Shown here piece after piece: positions 23,950 to 37,123 of a stretch of DNA of 64,000 nucleotides (its first letter is position 1; the number at the start of each line of letters is the position of its first letter). Position numbers and translations under genes: made by a program. The notes under the pieces are model-generated. The model searched no databases and had not been told where the DNA came from. It worked only from the letters and a program-made list of their open reading frames with translations. The stretch lies in contig NW_022985437.1 in assembly GCF_010093595.1 (NCBI RefSeq), positions 1,954,697-2,018,696 of the forward strand, in the 5' to 3' direction. This stretch comes from Mytilinidion resinicola. Taxonomy: Eukaryota > Ascomycota > Dothideomycetes > Mytilinidiales > Mytilinidiaceae.

Positions 23950-25335
23950 GTGTGCTCTCTGGCCTATCTACGACTTCCTGGAGCACGGTCTACGTGCCGC
24001 TACGTTGCAACTCTGACCCCCTTCTCTGTGGTCCATGGACTTCCACCTTGACCTCCTTCGACTGTCCATGACTCTATCGGGAACGATTTTGGCTCAAGTA
24101 CACCCAAAATCTGCTCCTCTTTTCGTCCCGACTGTGCCGTCTGGGCTTCTTCTGTTCCTCTCCAGGCCTATTTCCAACTTCGAGGGGCATGATGTATACT
24201 CTGCAGTGTTGTAGATCTGGTCCACTGTTCCAGCGTTCCTGAAGTCATGTTGTTGATCCATTGGTCTATTTATGAAGCACTGGGGCACATCGCACACTCC
24301 ATCGCGTTGTGTACGTGATCCTCAACTCGTCTCTTCTGGAGTATCAGGAGTCTGACTGCAACCCCTCTGGCCTATCTACAACCCGCTGGAGCATGATGTA
24401 CATTCCTCCGTGCTGTATAATTGGTTTCATCTTCTCAGATATCCGGAATCCTGCCGTATGCAGATGGCTTCGGAAATAGGCTCCTTATTTGGACACGGCT
24501 GCAGCATTTGGAATCACTCTATGACCCTCTTAGCCCTTTCACAATTTCCTAAAGCATGATGTTCATTCATCTGTGCCCTAAATCTGACCTCTCATCTCGG
24601 GTGCCTGGCACCCTACAGCAACCATACGGCTGTGGATATCCGTTCCTCCTTCGGTTTCGTCTGCAGGATCTGGTATCTTGCGGTGCCCCCCCTCAGGCTC
24701 TCTTGAGTAGAAAGTGGCAATCTAAGAATCTGGGATCCAATTTCAACCTTCCTATACTTCAAACGTACACCCACTCAAGGTTTCTGTACACTTGTCTAGC
24801 ACCGCTTGAGATCTCCCGATAGGTTCTTCGGAGCTGCAAAACGACACTGTTGACAAGCCTGATAGCTGTCCGGGCCACCTGAGACGGAGTCAGAACAGAC
24901 TACCGCATCATGTTCAACAAAGCGTGCCCCTGGGCTATTCACGACTTTCTGTAGGCATGATGTACTTTCCACCGAGTTGTATATCTAGCCCTCGCTTCTA
25001 GGCTCCCTGAAATACTGCCACAACCTGTCGCATTGTATATGCGCTCCTTCTTTGGATACGACTGCAGCATATGAAGCCGTTCTCTACCCCCTCTGGCCTA
25101 TTCGCGCCTTTGTAGAGCTTGACGTAACATACGTCGAGCTGTATATCTCGCTCTCGCTTTTGGACTACTCGCTATCCCGCCACAAACTCTGGCGCCATAT
25201 ATTTGCTCTTCATCTGGACACGACTGCAGCACTTGGAATCATGTTGTGCACCCCCTGGCCTATTCAAGGCTTTCAGGAGCACGATGTAAAAACCGTCGAT
25301 TTCCGTATCTGGCCCTAGCTTTCAGGGCATCTGGA
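23950..25335. repeat. Degenerate ~165-bp tandem repeat array
   Basis: Diverged copies of one unit recur. The core GGCCTAT[TC]nACGAC is seen near 23961, 24164, 24370, 24534, 24927, 25094 and 25257; spacings are ~203, 207, 164, 393, 167 and 163. Each core is followed by a GAGCATGATGTAC-like block. A GGACACGACTGCAGCA-like block precedes it at 24492, 25055 and 25217 (the last two 162 bp apart). Copies are roughly 65-80% alike by eye. Some adjacent copies keep the same frame (DTTAA...PLWPI / DTTAA...TPWPI), but others do not, so coding is doubtful. Confidence 0.8.
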
Positions 25336-25606
25336 CGCTCCTGGACTACCTACAACGATGTGTCAATGTCCACAAGGCTCTCTAAAACAAGCTCTGATCT
25401 TAACTGTATTTTAGAATGTAATGCTAATTAGACTGTGAATTAGACTATGCACGAAATGCGGCTGGCGCCGTTGCGCCAGTGGGAACTTGTTCCGTGTGGG
25501 AGAATGGGAACAGGGGCCCCTTTGCTCCTTTTGTTGGGGCTATTTAAAGATGATGTACTCGGAGTAAGTTAGATTACGTTTTCGTTGTAATTGTTCATGC
25601 TAATGT

Positions 25607-25706
25607 ATACGCTTTTGTTCTATTTAATCACGTTTACGTGTACGCTTTTGTTTTGTTTATTCACGTTTACGTATACGCCTTGATCTGTTTATTGACGTTT
25701 GTGTCT
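25607..25706. repeat. 33-bp direct repeat, three copies
   Basis: Three tandem copies of a unit like TACGCTTTTGTT followed by TTTAATCACGTTTACG, the third more diverged. It lies between the 165-bp array and the helicase promoter. Confidence 0.8.
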
Positions 25707-26164
25707 TAACTTCTGCTCTTTACATTCATGTTCTCTTCCTTTGCGAATGCTCTTTCAAGACTCCCTTGCTTTCCTACGCGTTACAATCGTAAGGCTGCCT
25801 TCAACTTGCTTTCAAGGGTCTAGATGAGATGTCACGTTTCGGAGCCTGTATTTTTCTCCTCTGTTTTCCTAGCATAGCGCACCTTTCGGACAGGCCTCAA
25901 CTAACTTCTGTGATTAGCCATGGTTGGACCTGGGAGGAGGTAGTGAAGCCTCCCCTGGAGAGCCCTCCTCCGTCGTAAGTGATTTAGCCTATCTTGGACT
26001 AGCGCCTTGGCGACAACCCATATATCAGTGTCTCCCCACAACATCGCTGCACCCCACCTTCATCCTCACAACCTCCTCACAACCTTCTCATAAACATTGC
26101 ACTTATATCTCACTAGTCCCCCTTCATCTCCTCCACCACCGCCACCCGCTCCAGTTCTCCAGCC

Positions 26165-28111
<1,947 letters not shown>

Positions 28112-29253
28112 ATCTCTGACAACGAGCTGACCAGGTCGATCGGACACTCCCCACACACACCCCACATCACACTTCCCCATGCACACCTCTCCATGCACTC
28201 CCCCCACTTACACTTTTCTTTATGCTTCCTCACGATCGCATGAACGGGTGGATGACTACTTTCTTTTGTTACTGGGACTTTGGTTGTGTATACGACGAGC
28301 TGGAATATCTGGTCATTGATCAGTTGGACGGAAAGGGCTGCCTTCTGGTGGTGCTTACCTTGCCCGACCATGCTCTGTTGTTTCACGGCTTTCTTTCTTT
28401 ACCTTTGATTGTTTCATGGATTTTCTCGAGATGGATCAGGATCTCAGCGCCTTCGGGATGCAGAACGATGCCTTTTCCTTACTTCTCTTGCTCCATGTAA
28501 ATAGTCTCTTTTGCTCGGCTCTTCTTGCGATCTGGGGATTGGACGGTCATGCCATCGATTGTAAGCCCGGGTTCCGTACGGCATTCGAGGTCACTTTTCA
28601 TAAATAAAAATAAGAACGACAGCTTTTCTGGTTCTTGAAAACAGTCCAATGATGGTGATTTGATTGTTTTGACTACGGCTCTTTCCGCTCATTCTAGCTT
28701 ATGAGATCGTCTCCAGGGATCTACTTTTGATAGAAGCAGTTTGCTATCCTAAGATATCCCAAAATCACCAGCAGCCTCTTCCTCTCACTACCCCGCCATC
28801 CCCATTCAAGGAACGCGATGACATCACCCAAACGCGAAACTGACGCGCCAAGATTTCGGTCTGGCTTTCTCTCGGGTTCCGGCAAATGCTCGGATAGCGC
28901 GCCCGCCGGTAAGTTGGAAGGCACACACAGGGGTGACAGGCAAACACCATCAAGCTTCCAAGCGCAGAAATCGGAAAGGGGACTTTCATCGTTTCTTCTA
29001 TCCGCAACACATTATGGACAGTCATCCAATCCGATGCAATCCACTCCATGCCGTACATATATCCGTAGGGCAGAGCTGTGCTCCATGCCATCCATTGCCA
29101 TACCATGCCGTGACCCATAACCGTGACCCATAAGCCATACCATAATGTCTAAACTCATATTTGCTCGCTCGCTCGCGCGCTCGCTGAAATGCATGATTCG
29201 AACAACAGAAAAAGAAAAACAGAAACAAAGCACCACTCTCAGAAGCCTACTCC
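28112..29253. other. Convergent intergenic region
   Basis: This holds the 3' flanks of the helicase (+) and the DUF3433 gene (-). CCATGC/CACACC-rich low complexity appears near 28145-28215 and 29090-29110, and a CTCGCTCGCG run near 29160-29185. No gene is supported. Confidence 0.5.
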
Positions 29254-31953
29254 TCAAAGCTCCCTCCTCTGCTCCTCATAAAGCACCATCTCGCGCCCGT
29301 GCTGGCCGCCCCTCTTCACGCGGTCGATGCCTAGATGCTCGAGCCCATCGCGGCCGACGTGGATGCCGAAGCCGTACCTGATCGCGCCGGGATCTAGGAG
29401 GCTCATGCGCTTTCCGCCCGCCTCCTCTTCATCCCCCATGGGGGCTTTGCCCTTACCCCTCTTCTCAGCGACAGGAAGCGCAGATGGACCCGCCTCGTCC
29501 TCCTGGAGATTGCGGCGGGATGGTGTCGTCAGAGCCGTGAGGCTGCGCGCTGCCCATCCCTTCTCCATGTAGGCGGCGCCCATGAGTTTTGTGACGAGGT
29601 CGGCCTTGGTGTATGGCCTTGCGAAGGCGCGGTCGGTCAGGATTTGACTTTGGTAGAGCCAGCTGATGATCTCTGCGAGGGTGCTAGCGCGATGCGGGAG
29701 TGCGGCACGTCTGCGGTCGGGCAGTAGCGCGAAGAGGCTGATTGCGTAGAGGGCGAGAAAGAAGCACAGAGCGTAGTAGGCGGGGAGATGGGCTGCGACG
29801 CGAACTTGAGTGCTGTTGGGGTAGAATTGTGTCCAGAAGCAGCCGCCAGCGAGGACGGGGAGGGTTGCCGCTGTAAGAGAGACAAGGGAAACGAAGGCCG
29901 TGCGGAAGTGGCGGTTGGCGATTGCGGAGACGGTGACGGAGAGGGGAAGTCGGCAGGGGTAGTCGGCGAGGAGGGATGCCTCAGCCGTGGCGCCACCGGG
30001 AGCGGAGAGAGAGGCGTAAGGCTGGAGAGCTCGAAGAGAATAGTCGAGGGAGAGGAAGGCAAGGAAGAGGAAGTGGGCAATCACAGCGGGGACGAATGAA
30101 AAGAGGAAATTGGAGGCGGAGAATCCAGCTGATACGGAGTTAGTGTATGCTCAAAAGTACTCGGATAGGAACAACTTACCAGAATTGGCCCTTGCTGGAA
30201 CCTGCGGTAGGAAGCCATACCTCGTCTTGCTGTTGACGAAGCTGACAACAAAGAATGCCAGGAGAAGGACAATTGCGATGACAATCCACATGATGACAAA
30301 TGTGTCTTTCAGATACCAAGGAAGGTATCTCAAGCGCACACCTGCCGAGCGAATATCCATGCGGATGGAGAAGTCTCCGCGTTGAGCTTCGACATCTCCG
30401 GGTGCGGGATATTGCCGTTCAGGGGCCTTCTCCCGAATCCTGCCTTGCTCGATGGAGTACCGCCTCGTCGCTCCGCCCTCCTCTCCAATTCCGTAAAAGA
30501 TGTCGTTAGTTCGTTTTGAAGTATGCCAGTAACCAATGCGATCTGTTCGGTTGCCCAGGCGTTGGCGAAACTCGTCTTCAACAAACGTCTCGGAGCCGCT
30601 GTAGTCGTTCATAATGTTCGATCGTTCGAGAAGTGCAATGATATCGGCAATAGACCGCGGATCCCACTTCAATCCGGTCGTCTTGCGGGTAATGTATGCT
30701 CCGAGGGCAGTTAGCGCAAGTATTAGTAGTATGTAGAGGACGGCGGTAGTCCAGATAACGCCCTGTACGGCAATCCATCTCCAACTCCCGGATGCTGTAT
30801 GGTATCGAACGTTGAAAGAAGAGGCAAGAAGGGGTATAGTCCAGGAAAAGAGCCAGAAAATTACATAGCATACTCCGATAACTGGCTGGCCAGCCCGGAA
30901 ATGCTCAAGTTTTGGAAGGAGGAATTGCATGGGATACAGTTCGAGGAAGACGGCTTCGGATCGCTGTTTTTGTGATTCCGATGCCATGGCGATGAAAGGT
31001 GCGGTTCTTTGTAGGGCGATTTGGATTTGGAAGAGCCATATTAGGATTATGATGCCAAAAAGGGTGGGCAAGTATTCAAAAACGAAGTATCGGTTGTCGC
31101 CAAAAGATATGTATTCCCAAAGACCTTGGTTCTGGTTCGAATAAACAGCGCAGAAGATGAGGCCGGCGAGCATCAGGAGGCAGAGGAACAGATAGAGTCC
31201 TAGCCAGACGGGTCTAAGGATGCCGGGCATGAAGTTGAGAGGAGGGTACTGAAAAGAGTTTGGCGATGGCTGGTAAGGAACGAAGATGTCTCGCTGAATT
31301 GGTGGATCGGGTTTCCTGGTAGCAGTATGCTGAGGATGCCGGGGTGGTAGTCCGCGAGATATTCTCCGTTGCCTGTCCCGTTCTTGAGCTCCGTATCCCA
31401 GGCCTTCGTCCGAGACTATTCGATCCACAGGATAGTCCTCATCTTCAGCCGTAGTGTATTGTCTGGACCCTCTCACTTCCTCGTCCCTTGTGAGCTGGTC
31501 GATGGCAAAGCGAATGTAGGGAGTATCGTCCATGCCGGGCGTCGTAGAGAGGGATTCGGAATCCATCGGATGTTGTATTTGGGAGAACTTGCTGTCCCTC
31601 AGCTCGGCGTCCTGGCCGTCGGAGGGTGAAGTCGGGACGGGCTTTCGAGCAATAGATTTCTCGCTGAATGTGGGTGATGTTGGAGATAGGTGGGCAGTCT
31701 GAGTCTGCGGGGGCAGTCTCTTCTTGCCAATGTTCACCGTAGGGAGGGTAGTCTCAGAGTGCACACGCTCATGGCTCTGTTGTGGGGTCCTGAAGCGTGA
31801 GGGTGGGGTCTGGAATCGGATATTTGTGAGCTTCGAGGGATCATCGCTCTCGCTCGAGTTGGGATCGGAGAGGGAGTAGAAGTCTTCGGAGGCGGTGATG
31901 CTCTGCTTGGAATCGGAGTGTAGTAATTGGGGACGACTGACTATATGCGACAT
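29254..31953 (-). CDS. DUF3433 multi-spanning membrane protein, 882 aa
   Basis: Large fungal membrane protein of the DUF3433 type; its function is not known. Exons 31953-30180 and 30128-29254 (minus) are joined by a 51-nt intron (GTAAGT...CTAAC...CAG), phase 1, 883 codons; without the splice the second half would look like a separate gene. Residues ~1-240 are hydrophilic and disordered (Ser/Pro-rich). Membrane segments follow: LGLYLFLCLLMLAGLIFCAVY, LFGIIILIWLFQIQIAL, VIGVCYVIFWLFSWTIPLL, TAVLYILLILALTALGAYI, a loop of ~120 aa, FVIMWIVIAIVLLLAFFVV, then after the splice FLFSFVPAVIAHFLFLAFL and YYALCFFLALYAISLFALL. The soluble segments after each helix bundle (SIADIIALLERSN and TLAEIISWLYQSQIL) resemble each other, consistent with two DUF3433 repeats. 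Members are often mis-named as SAICAR synthase in databases; nothing here supports that. Confidence 0.88.
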
Positions 31954-32581
31954 AGCATTAGCATTCAGTTGGGGGCTTGGGAGACTGGATGGGCTGACCG
32001 TTGGTGTGCTTCAGAGAGAAGGGCGGCTCAAGGCTCATGACGCTTGCGCAGAATGTACAGGAAAGAGTGCAGTGGTGGAGGACGTTAACATGACAGCGGT
32101 ATAGGGCGAGGAATTTGCTCTTGTATGCGGGGGGGCTGGTGGTGGGCTCTGTGCTTCACCAAATGCGAGTGGTTGGGACGAAAGATGAGGCTGGGGAATA
32201 GCCACATCACGCATCACCACGCAAACACGGCCACGCCTGAAACACCGACTAGCGAACACGACAGCGCCCTTTATTTGTCCGTCCCAATTTCATGTTTGCC
32301 CGTGGTGCTACACGCTTGCCGCTGTCACATCTCGGAGAATTGTCTCGCGATGCACAATGTTCATGGTCGCGAGGCTGGGGTCCGCTAAAGTGGCCGCTCG
32401 CTAGACTGCGACCGAGCGCCAATCAGCCCCCAGCAAAACTCAACACCAAACGACTATCGCGACTCCACATTTGGTATTGACAGCGAGTCCTGCGTGCCAT
32501 TCGATTTGAAACTTTTCAAATACATACAACGAAACACCATGCCCCTCCTTTTGTCCATCCGCTCCTTCTTAGTGCACCGCA
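31954..32581. other. Intergenic region
   Basis: This is the 5' flank of the DUF3433 gene and 3' flank of the GH5 pseudogene. No frame of interest was seen. Confidence 0.5.
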
Positions 32582-34444
32582 TCACACCGTCAGCGTATAA
32601 TTGGCATTGTTCCCCTCCACTCGCGGATACGCCTCAATTGAGAACGTAGTGCTCTTTCCCGACGGAGTAACATCCGCTACCGCCGATGCTGTGATGATGA
32701 CGTGCGACGAGTCCCAGTTCCACTGGTTGGCGTATGTCTGCGAGCACATGAGCATACGTTCATCTTAATTGCTCTGTTGTCTTCAAGGCCTTCCTGGGAA
32801 CAGGATAAAACAAGCCTTACCGTTCGGGCCTGTTGCAATGGCCCTAAATACACTGTCCATGAGTCTTGCAGGTACGTGCTGCCGCAGATTTCAAAATGCC
32901 CTTCCAAGTGATTGGAATGGCGAGGTCAGCTCCAGACACGGCCTTCGAGGTTGTAGAACCAAGCACTGGAACATCCCATTGGACGACCGTCACCACGAGG
33001 CTTGCGCCCGCGGAGAACGTAAGTGTGAAGTTGGTAACAGTGCCCGAAGCGGTGGAGCTAGAAATGAAAGATGAAAGCAGCGATGCTTTAAAGGTAATGT
33101 TTGACCCTACAACAACATAATCAGTCGAAGCAGCAACTTTTTTCAAAGAGCTATAACCGGATTCCAATGTGTTGCCATTGAGAAGGAATGGGAGGCTCTG
33201 CTCCGTTACGGGCGTGCTAGCTTTATGGTAGATGTAAGCTGAGCTCTATTGGCTGGTCGCTGCGCCGTCTGTAGTGCTATCCGAAAGGGAATTTGCCACG
33301 CCAGCAGTCGCATTGGTGAGAATATCAATAGCAACCTGGTCTCGCCATTTGTGCGAATTGCGGTCGAGGAAGTCAGTCCCGTTGTCTCAGAGCAGCGTTG
33401 CTGTATCGTATTTCTTTGCCATTCTGATGAGGTAGTCAGAGTACTTCCAGCAGCCGATGGTCTCGGTGGCAACAGGTGAGGCAGCCCACTCGCCGATCAG
33501 AAGCGGGACTTCAGTGGAGTTGCCCCTGATGTTGGCGATATCTGCTTCGAGGGTGGCCTTGTCGGAGTCGGAGCCCCAGGTTGTCTTGCCCCATGCGGAG
33601 AAGATGAAGTCATCTAGAGGATCCATTAGACATTTAAATAAGCAGAACGCTAGATCATACATACACGGAGAGTAGTAGTAGTGATACTGAATGGGCCACG
33701 GATTCGTGAATGATGAGTTTGGAGGTTCAAACCAAGTTGAAGACTTTACGCTGTCTTCTCCGAGCCCAACGAGAGTCACTACACGCTTTAGGTTGAAACC
33801 GCCCGCATCATTGATAGCTTTAATGAAGATATTGTTGAGCTTATTCAACTCCGCGGCATGTTCGGCGGTAGTTCCTGGTGGTTCGTTGATAGGCTCGAAT
33901 GCAAGCAGCTATGACTTGCACGCTAACTTCGTTCCAATCTGGTACCATAAGTGATAGAACCGCTCCTCAATCATTGTTAAGTTAGCTCCAGACGCAGAGA
34001 CATCAGCCCAGGTCCAAGAGTCGTGGTGAACGTTGACAATGGTATGCAATCCTCGAGAGGTTACCACGTTAACAACGTCTGATACTCGCTGCAACCAAGT
34101 CGGATCTACCGTCCAGTCCGGGGAGCTTCCCGTGAAATGATAGGCCTATGTTACTATCATGAGTTAGAAGCATGGTCTATCTTTGAGAAGTGGAGCTGAC
34201 CTGGAAGCCTGACAATCTTGAATCCGGCAGCTTTCACGTCATCAAACGTGGCTTCGAGGACTGGTGGGTTGTTCCAATCGCCCTCAGTCCCGGTGGCATC
34301 CAACGTGTGTCCAAGACTCCATCCAGGGTTCAAAGCAGCCACGAATGCGGAGGCAGTGACCGGAGTAAACGTTTCGGTACAGGCCTGTGCTACTACGTTT
34401 CTCCAGCAGAGAGCGAGAGTTCTTAATAACAAGCTGTTCTTCAT
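32582..34444 (-). pseudogene. Broken GH5 cellulase (endoglucanase) with CBM_X2-like tail
   Basis: The reading frame is that of a secreted GH5 endo-beta-1,4-glucanase. From ATG 34444 it has a signal-like N-terminus (MKNSLLLRTLALCW), ALNPGWSLGHTLDATGTEGDWNNPP, KIVRLP, LHTIVNVHHDSWTW, the acid/base motif AFEPINEP, and LLIGEWAA with the nucleophile Glu. A beta-rich tail resembles CBM_X2 (TLESGYSSLKK..., SGADLAIPITWKG) and ends at TGA 32582-32584. Exons: 34444-34201, 34153-33665, 33613-32821, 32737-32582; introns are 47, 51 and 83 nt, all with good GT/AG ends. Four in-frame stops break it: TAG 34146-34148, TAG 33909-33911, TGA 33387-33389 (where LLWDNG is expected) and TAG 33246-33248. In addition the frame slips by one near 32878-32888, between ILKSAA and TYLQDSW. 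Everything else, including the splice sites, is intact, so inactivation is probably recent. Sequencing errors could mimic this but five are unlikely. Confidence 0.9.
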
Positions 34445-35343
34445 AGCAACGACGATCTTGGTTCGAGTTTAGCAAAGAAGATAATAGCAAAGAGAAAGAA
34501 AGATGCAGATGATAGACATCTCATGATGAAACTATATAACAAAATGCCATGACTGTAGCTTAATACACTACCACCGGGAGAAATATTGTCCTAGTGAAAT
34601 TCCAAGGCCTTGTTTCGGAAGCGATCTCATGTCCCCGCAAACCCGCTCCGGAGAAACAAAACGAGATTGCTGTTGTCACTGCAAGCGCCAGACGTGGTAT
34701 GCATTTTTCGAGACTGTAAGGATGATCGTAGCCAATTTTGATCAGTTTCAAAAACGCAATAAGGTCAAGCCGAGACTGCGTTTAATGTGGAGAAGGACAA
34801 GAAGAAAAACTTTCTAGAATAATTAAAGAACCCCTTTCAATTGGGCAGATGCAAAGCGCGTGTCATATATAACGGGCATGGTGGCTCTTTTAATTAAGCT
34901 CATCCCGGGTATGTCAATCTGCAGCTCCCGGCGGGCCGTTGCATCCAGATAGCCTACAATGATTCAGTCCGCCTTTGATGCCTTATTTTTCCGCCAAGTA
35001 CCGCGGAGCTTGGGATCTCATGATCTGGTACTTTACTAAAGTAATGAGCGGATGTCGGAAGAGTTCGGAGGCGTGATGTTGATGGACGAAGGCGAATGAA
35101 GCAAGGTCGTCGCTCAGGGATATCTCGTGTCGTCCGTGCGTCTCAGGGCTTTGCGTGTGATTAGACGGCGCCTTGAAACGTGAGAGGAGACGTATTGGAT
35201 ATCGTTCAGCTAATATAACGCTTGACAACAGGACTTCGAAACATAACCTCGCCCTCCAAAGGAATCCCTCCATCCATACAATTGCCATATTTGACTCGTT
35301 AATCTTGCATCATTCTCATCCTCCCATTAACATTCATTGATTC
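34445..35343. other. Intergenic region
   Basis: This is the 5' flank of the GH5 pseudogene and 3' flank of the SDR gene. It holds an AT-rich stretch near 34800-34900 and no convincing gene. Confidence 0.5.
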
Positions 35344-36342
35344 TCAGTACTTCCCCCCTTCAGTTCCACGGATCTTGTCAAAAACCTCCTGAGTATGCGC
35401 CCAAACAGTCTTTCCCAATGCTTGCGCCCGATACCCCTTCAAGCGCTCATTTTCCATCCTCTCTCCATTCCAGCTTAACCAATACGCACCGCTGCCCTTG
35501 ACCCCATCACTCCCAAGCGCTGCGCCCTCACCAGCCTTCGCCTTCGGTGGATATGTCTGGCTTGTAGCGGCGTACAAATGCCGCTCTCCGCTTTCTGGAA
35601 GCGGCACCATGAACGGCTTCAGGACAGTCATCAAAATGCCAACGCCTACTCTCAGTACAGGTCCAAATGTTCTCGCAAGTCCAGTATTAACGAGTCCTGG
35701 GAACGCATGCACAAACGCTGTGTTCGGGTTTGCAGCAGCCATCGTCTCCACTGCAAAGTCGTTGAAGGCACAAGCATGTGCTGCGCAGTTGCCAAGAGTG
35801 AAATGCGTCTTCAAACTCAGATCGTCGAGGACCAAGCCAGTTCGGATATTGGGATCGAGAACAGAGACGACTCGGGAAAGAGGGGTAGAGGTCCCCGCAG
35901 CAGTAAGTTGAGGTAGGAGATTTTGTGCGAACCGCCAGCGTGCGTAGTAATGCAAGCTGAATTTCCGATCAAGGCCTTCAGCGGTTTCTTCGCGTCCTTT
36001 CGTAGTGAAGTAGCCCGCGGTCATGAAAAGGAGGTTGACCTTGGGCTCCCTGGCTTGGATCTCGCTGCACGCTTTGTCGACATTACGGAGGAGGGAGAGG
36101 TCTGCTTTGACGAAGGTGGTTTTGCTCTCGGGATTGATTTTATCGAACTCCTGCGTTATTTTGGTTGCTTCTTCCTGATTGCGGCCGACGAGATAGACCC
36201 GCGGGGCGGTCGTGTTTTTGACGAATGCTCTTGCTGTGGAGAGACCAATCCCGCTGGTGCCGCCTACAAAGACGGCGACGAGGCCGGGTCCTAGATCTTT
36301 AAGAGCGGCGTTGTTCGACCGAACCGTTTGAATAGTGACCAT
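35344..36342 (-). CDS. Short-chain dehydrogenase/reductase, 332 aa
   Basis: NAD(P)-dependent oxidoreductase of the SDR superfamily; substrate unknown. Intronless. The Rossmann motif GGTSGIG is at residues 27-33, a cofactor-related Arg lies in YLVGRN (~50-55), DLSLL (~81-85) contacts adenine in relatives, and NLLFMTAG (~103-110) stands for the usual NNAG. The catalytic YxxxK position reads YYARWR (~132-137), with Arg where Lys is expected. This is common in a fungal SDR group often found near secondary metabolite genes, but it means activity should not be assumed. There is no signal peptide. The neighbours on either side (dead GH5, kinase) give no pathway hint. Confidence 0.87.
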   Translation of the reverse strand: MVTIQTVRSNNAALKDLGPGLVAVFVGGTSGIGLSTARAFVKNTTAPRVYLVGRNQEEATKITQEFDKINPESKTTFVKADLSLLRNVDKACSEIQAREPKVNLLFMTAGYFTTKGREETAEGLDRKFSLHYYARWRFAQNLLPQLTAAGTSTPLSRVVSVLDPNIRTGLVLDDLSLKTHFTLGNCAAHACAFNDFAVETMAAANPNTAFVHAFPGLVNTGLARTFGPVLRVGVGILMTVLKPFMVPLPESGERHLYAATSQTYPPKAKAGEGAALGSDGVKGSGAYWLSWNGERMENERLKGYRAQALGKTVWAHTQEVFDKIRGTEGGKY

Positions 36343-37123
36343 GTTCGGAGCGCTTCGATTTTCTTGTTTTGAACTAGATGTTTGAAAAAAATATTAGAAT
36401 GGTAACAGCAATTTGATAACGGTGAAGAACGGGCTGGAGCAAGCTATGTATAGGTAACGGCTCGTGCGGGTTTCGTCCGCGGCACGACGCGTAATTTCTT
36501 GATGCCTGCGTTGAAGCCAAGCTTATGCGCCGTAAATCATATCGCCGCAAGTTATGGTCGGCGAAACCCTATGAAGAAGCCGATGGATTTGGAGACTTCG
36601 TACCTCTGCCGCAGTGTCCCTAGAAGAGTAATATCAGGAGATATGCTCCAAGTGCAGACCCTCGCGGTGGCTGTGTCAAAAAGTCTAGAACAGTATGGCC
36701 AAGTTAAATAGCTAACAACGTCGAGAAAGACCCGTCAAATCGATGAAGATGCGATGAAGAACGTGATGGCATGATGGGACTTCGGGATGTTGTCGGTCAT
36801 AAGTAATACTTTGTCCCGCAAGACTAATCTCTTTTCGGCACGATGCGGCTTTTGAAAATGTGCATGCATAAGGAACCATTCCAAGCCAGGGTCTTCAGAA
36901 CGATTACTTTCTTAGTTTGTGTTAGAAAATCCTCTTATGTGCTCTCATATCTCAGTCTGAAATAAACGTATTCTCAATTGATCAAGAAATTAAATCACGT
37001 TTCATATATCCCTCCTGACGAGTTTCCTGGTTTTCGCTCCTCTGTTAAGAGGAAAGAGCTTGACAAAATAGATTTTCAGAGCTGGCCAACTCCTGCCTAT
37101 ATATGGTGCCACGTTGAGTGCTT
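36343..37123. other. Intergenic region
   Basis: This is the 5' flank of the SDR gene and 3' flank of the fructosamine kinase gene. Nothing recognisable. Confidence 0.5.

Larger units (their letters stand above)
16076..26164. other. 10-kb gene-poor block
   Basis: No gene with a recognised family lies here. It contains the ~165-bp decayed tandem array (23.95-25.34 kb), the 33-bp repeat (25.6-25.7 kb), and several stretches with coding-like codon use but stops or shifts (17.46-18.0 kb +, 19.08-19.36 kb -, about 19.9-20.5 kb -). GC content is not strongly lowered, so it is not an obvious AT-rich RIP island. The rightmost part is the promoter of the helicase gene, and CT-rich just before its ATG. 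Confidence 0.55.

Noticed and set aside
30151..30180. Calling the DUF3433 region as two genes
   Set aside because: A 51-nt GTAAGT...CTAAC...CAG intron joins the two frames exactly, and the second part has no good start of its own.
32582..34444. Stop codon readthrough or altered genetic code as the reason for the in-frame stops in the GH5 gene
   Set aside because: TAG, TGA and TAA all serve as normal terminators in neighbouring genes, and the frameshift near the end cannot be explained by readthrough.
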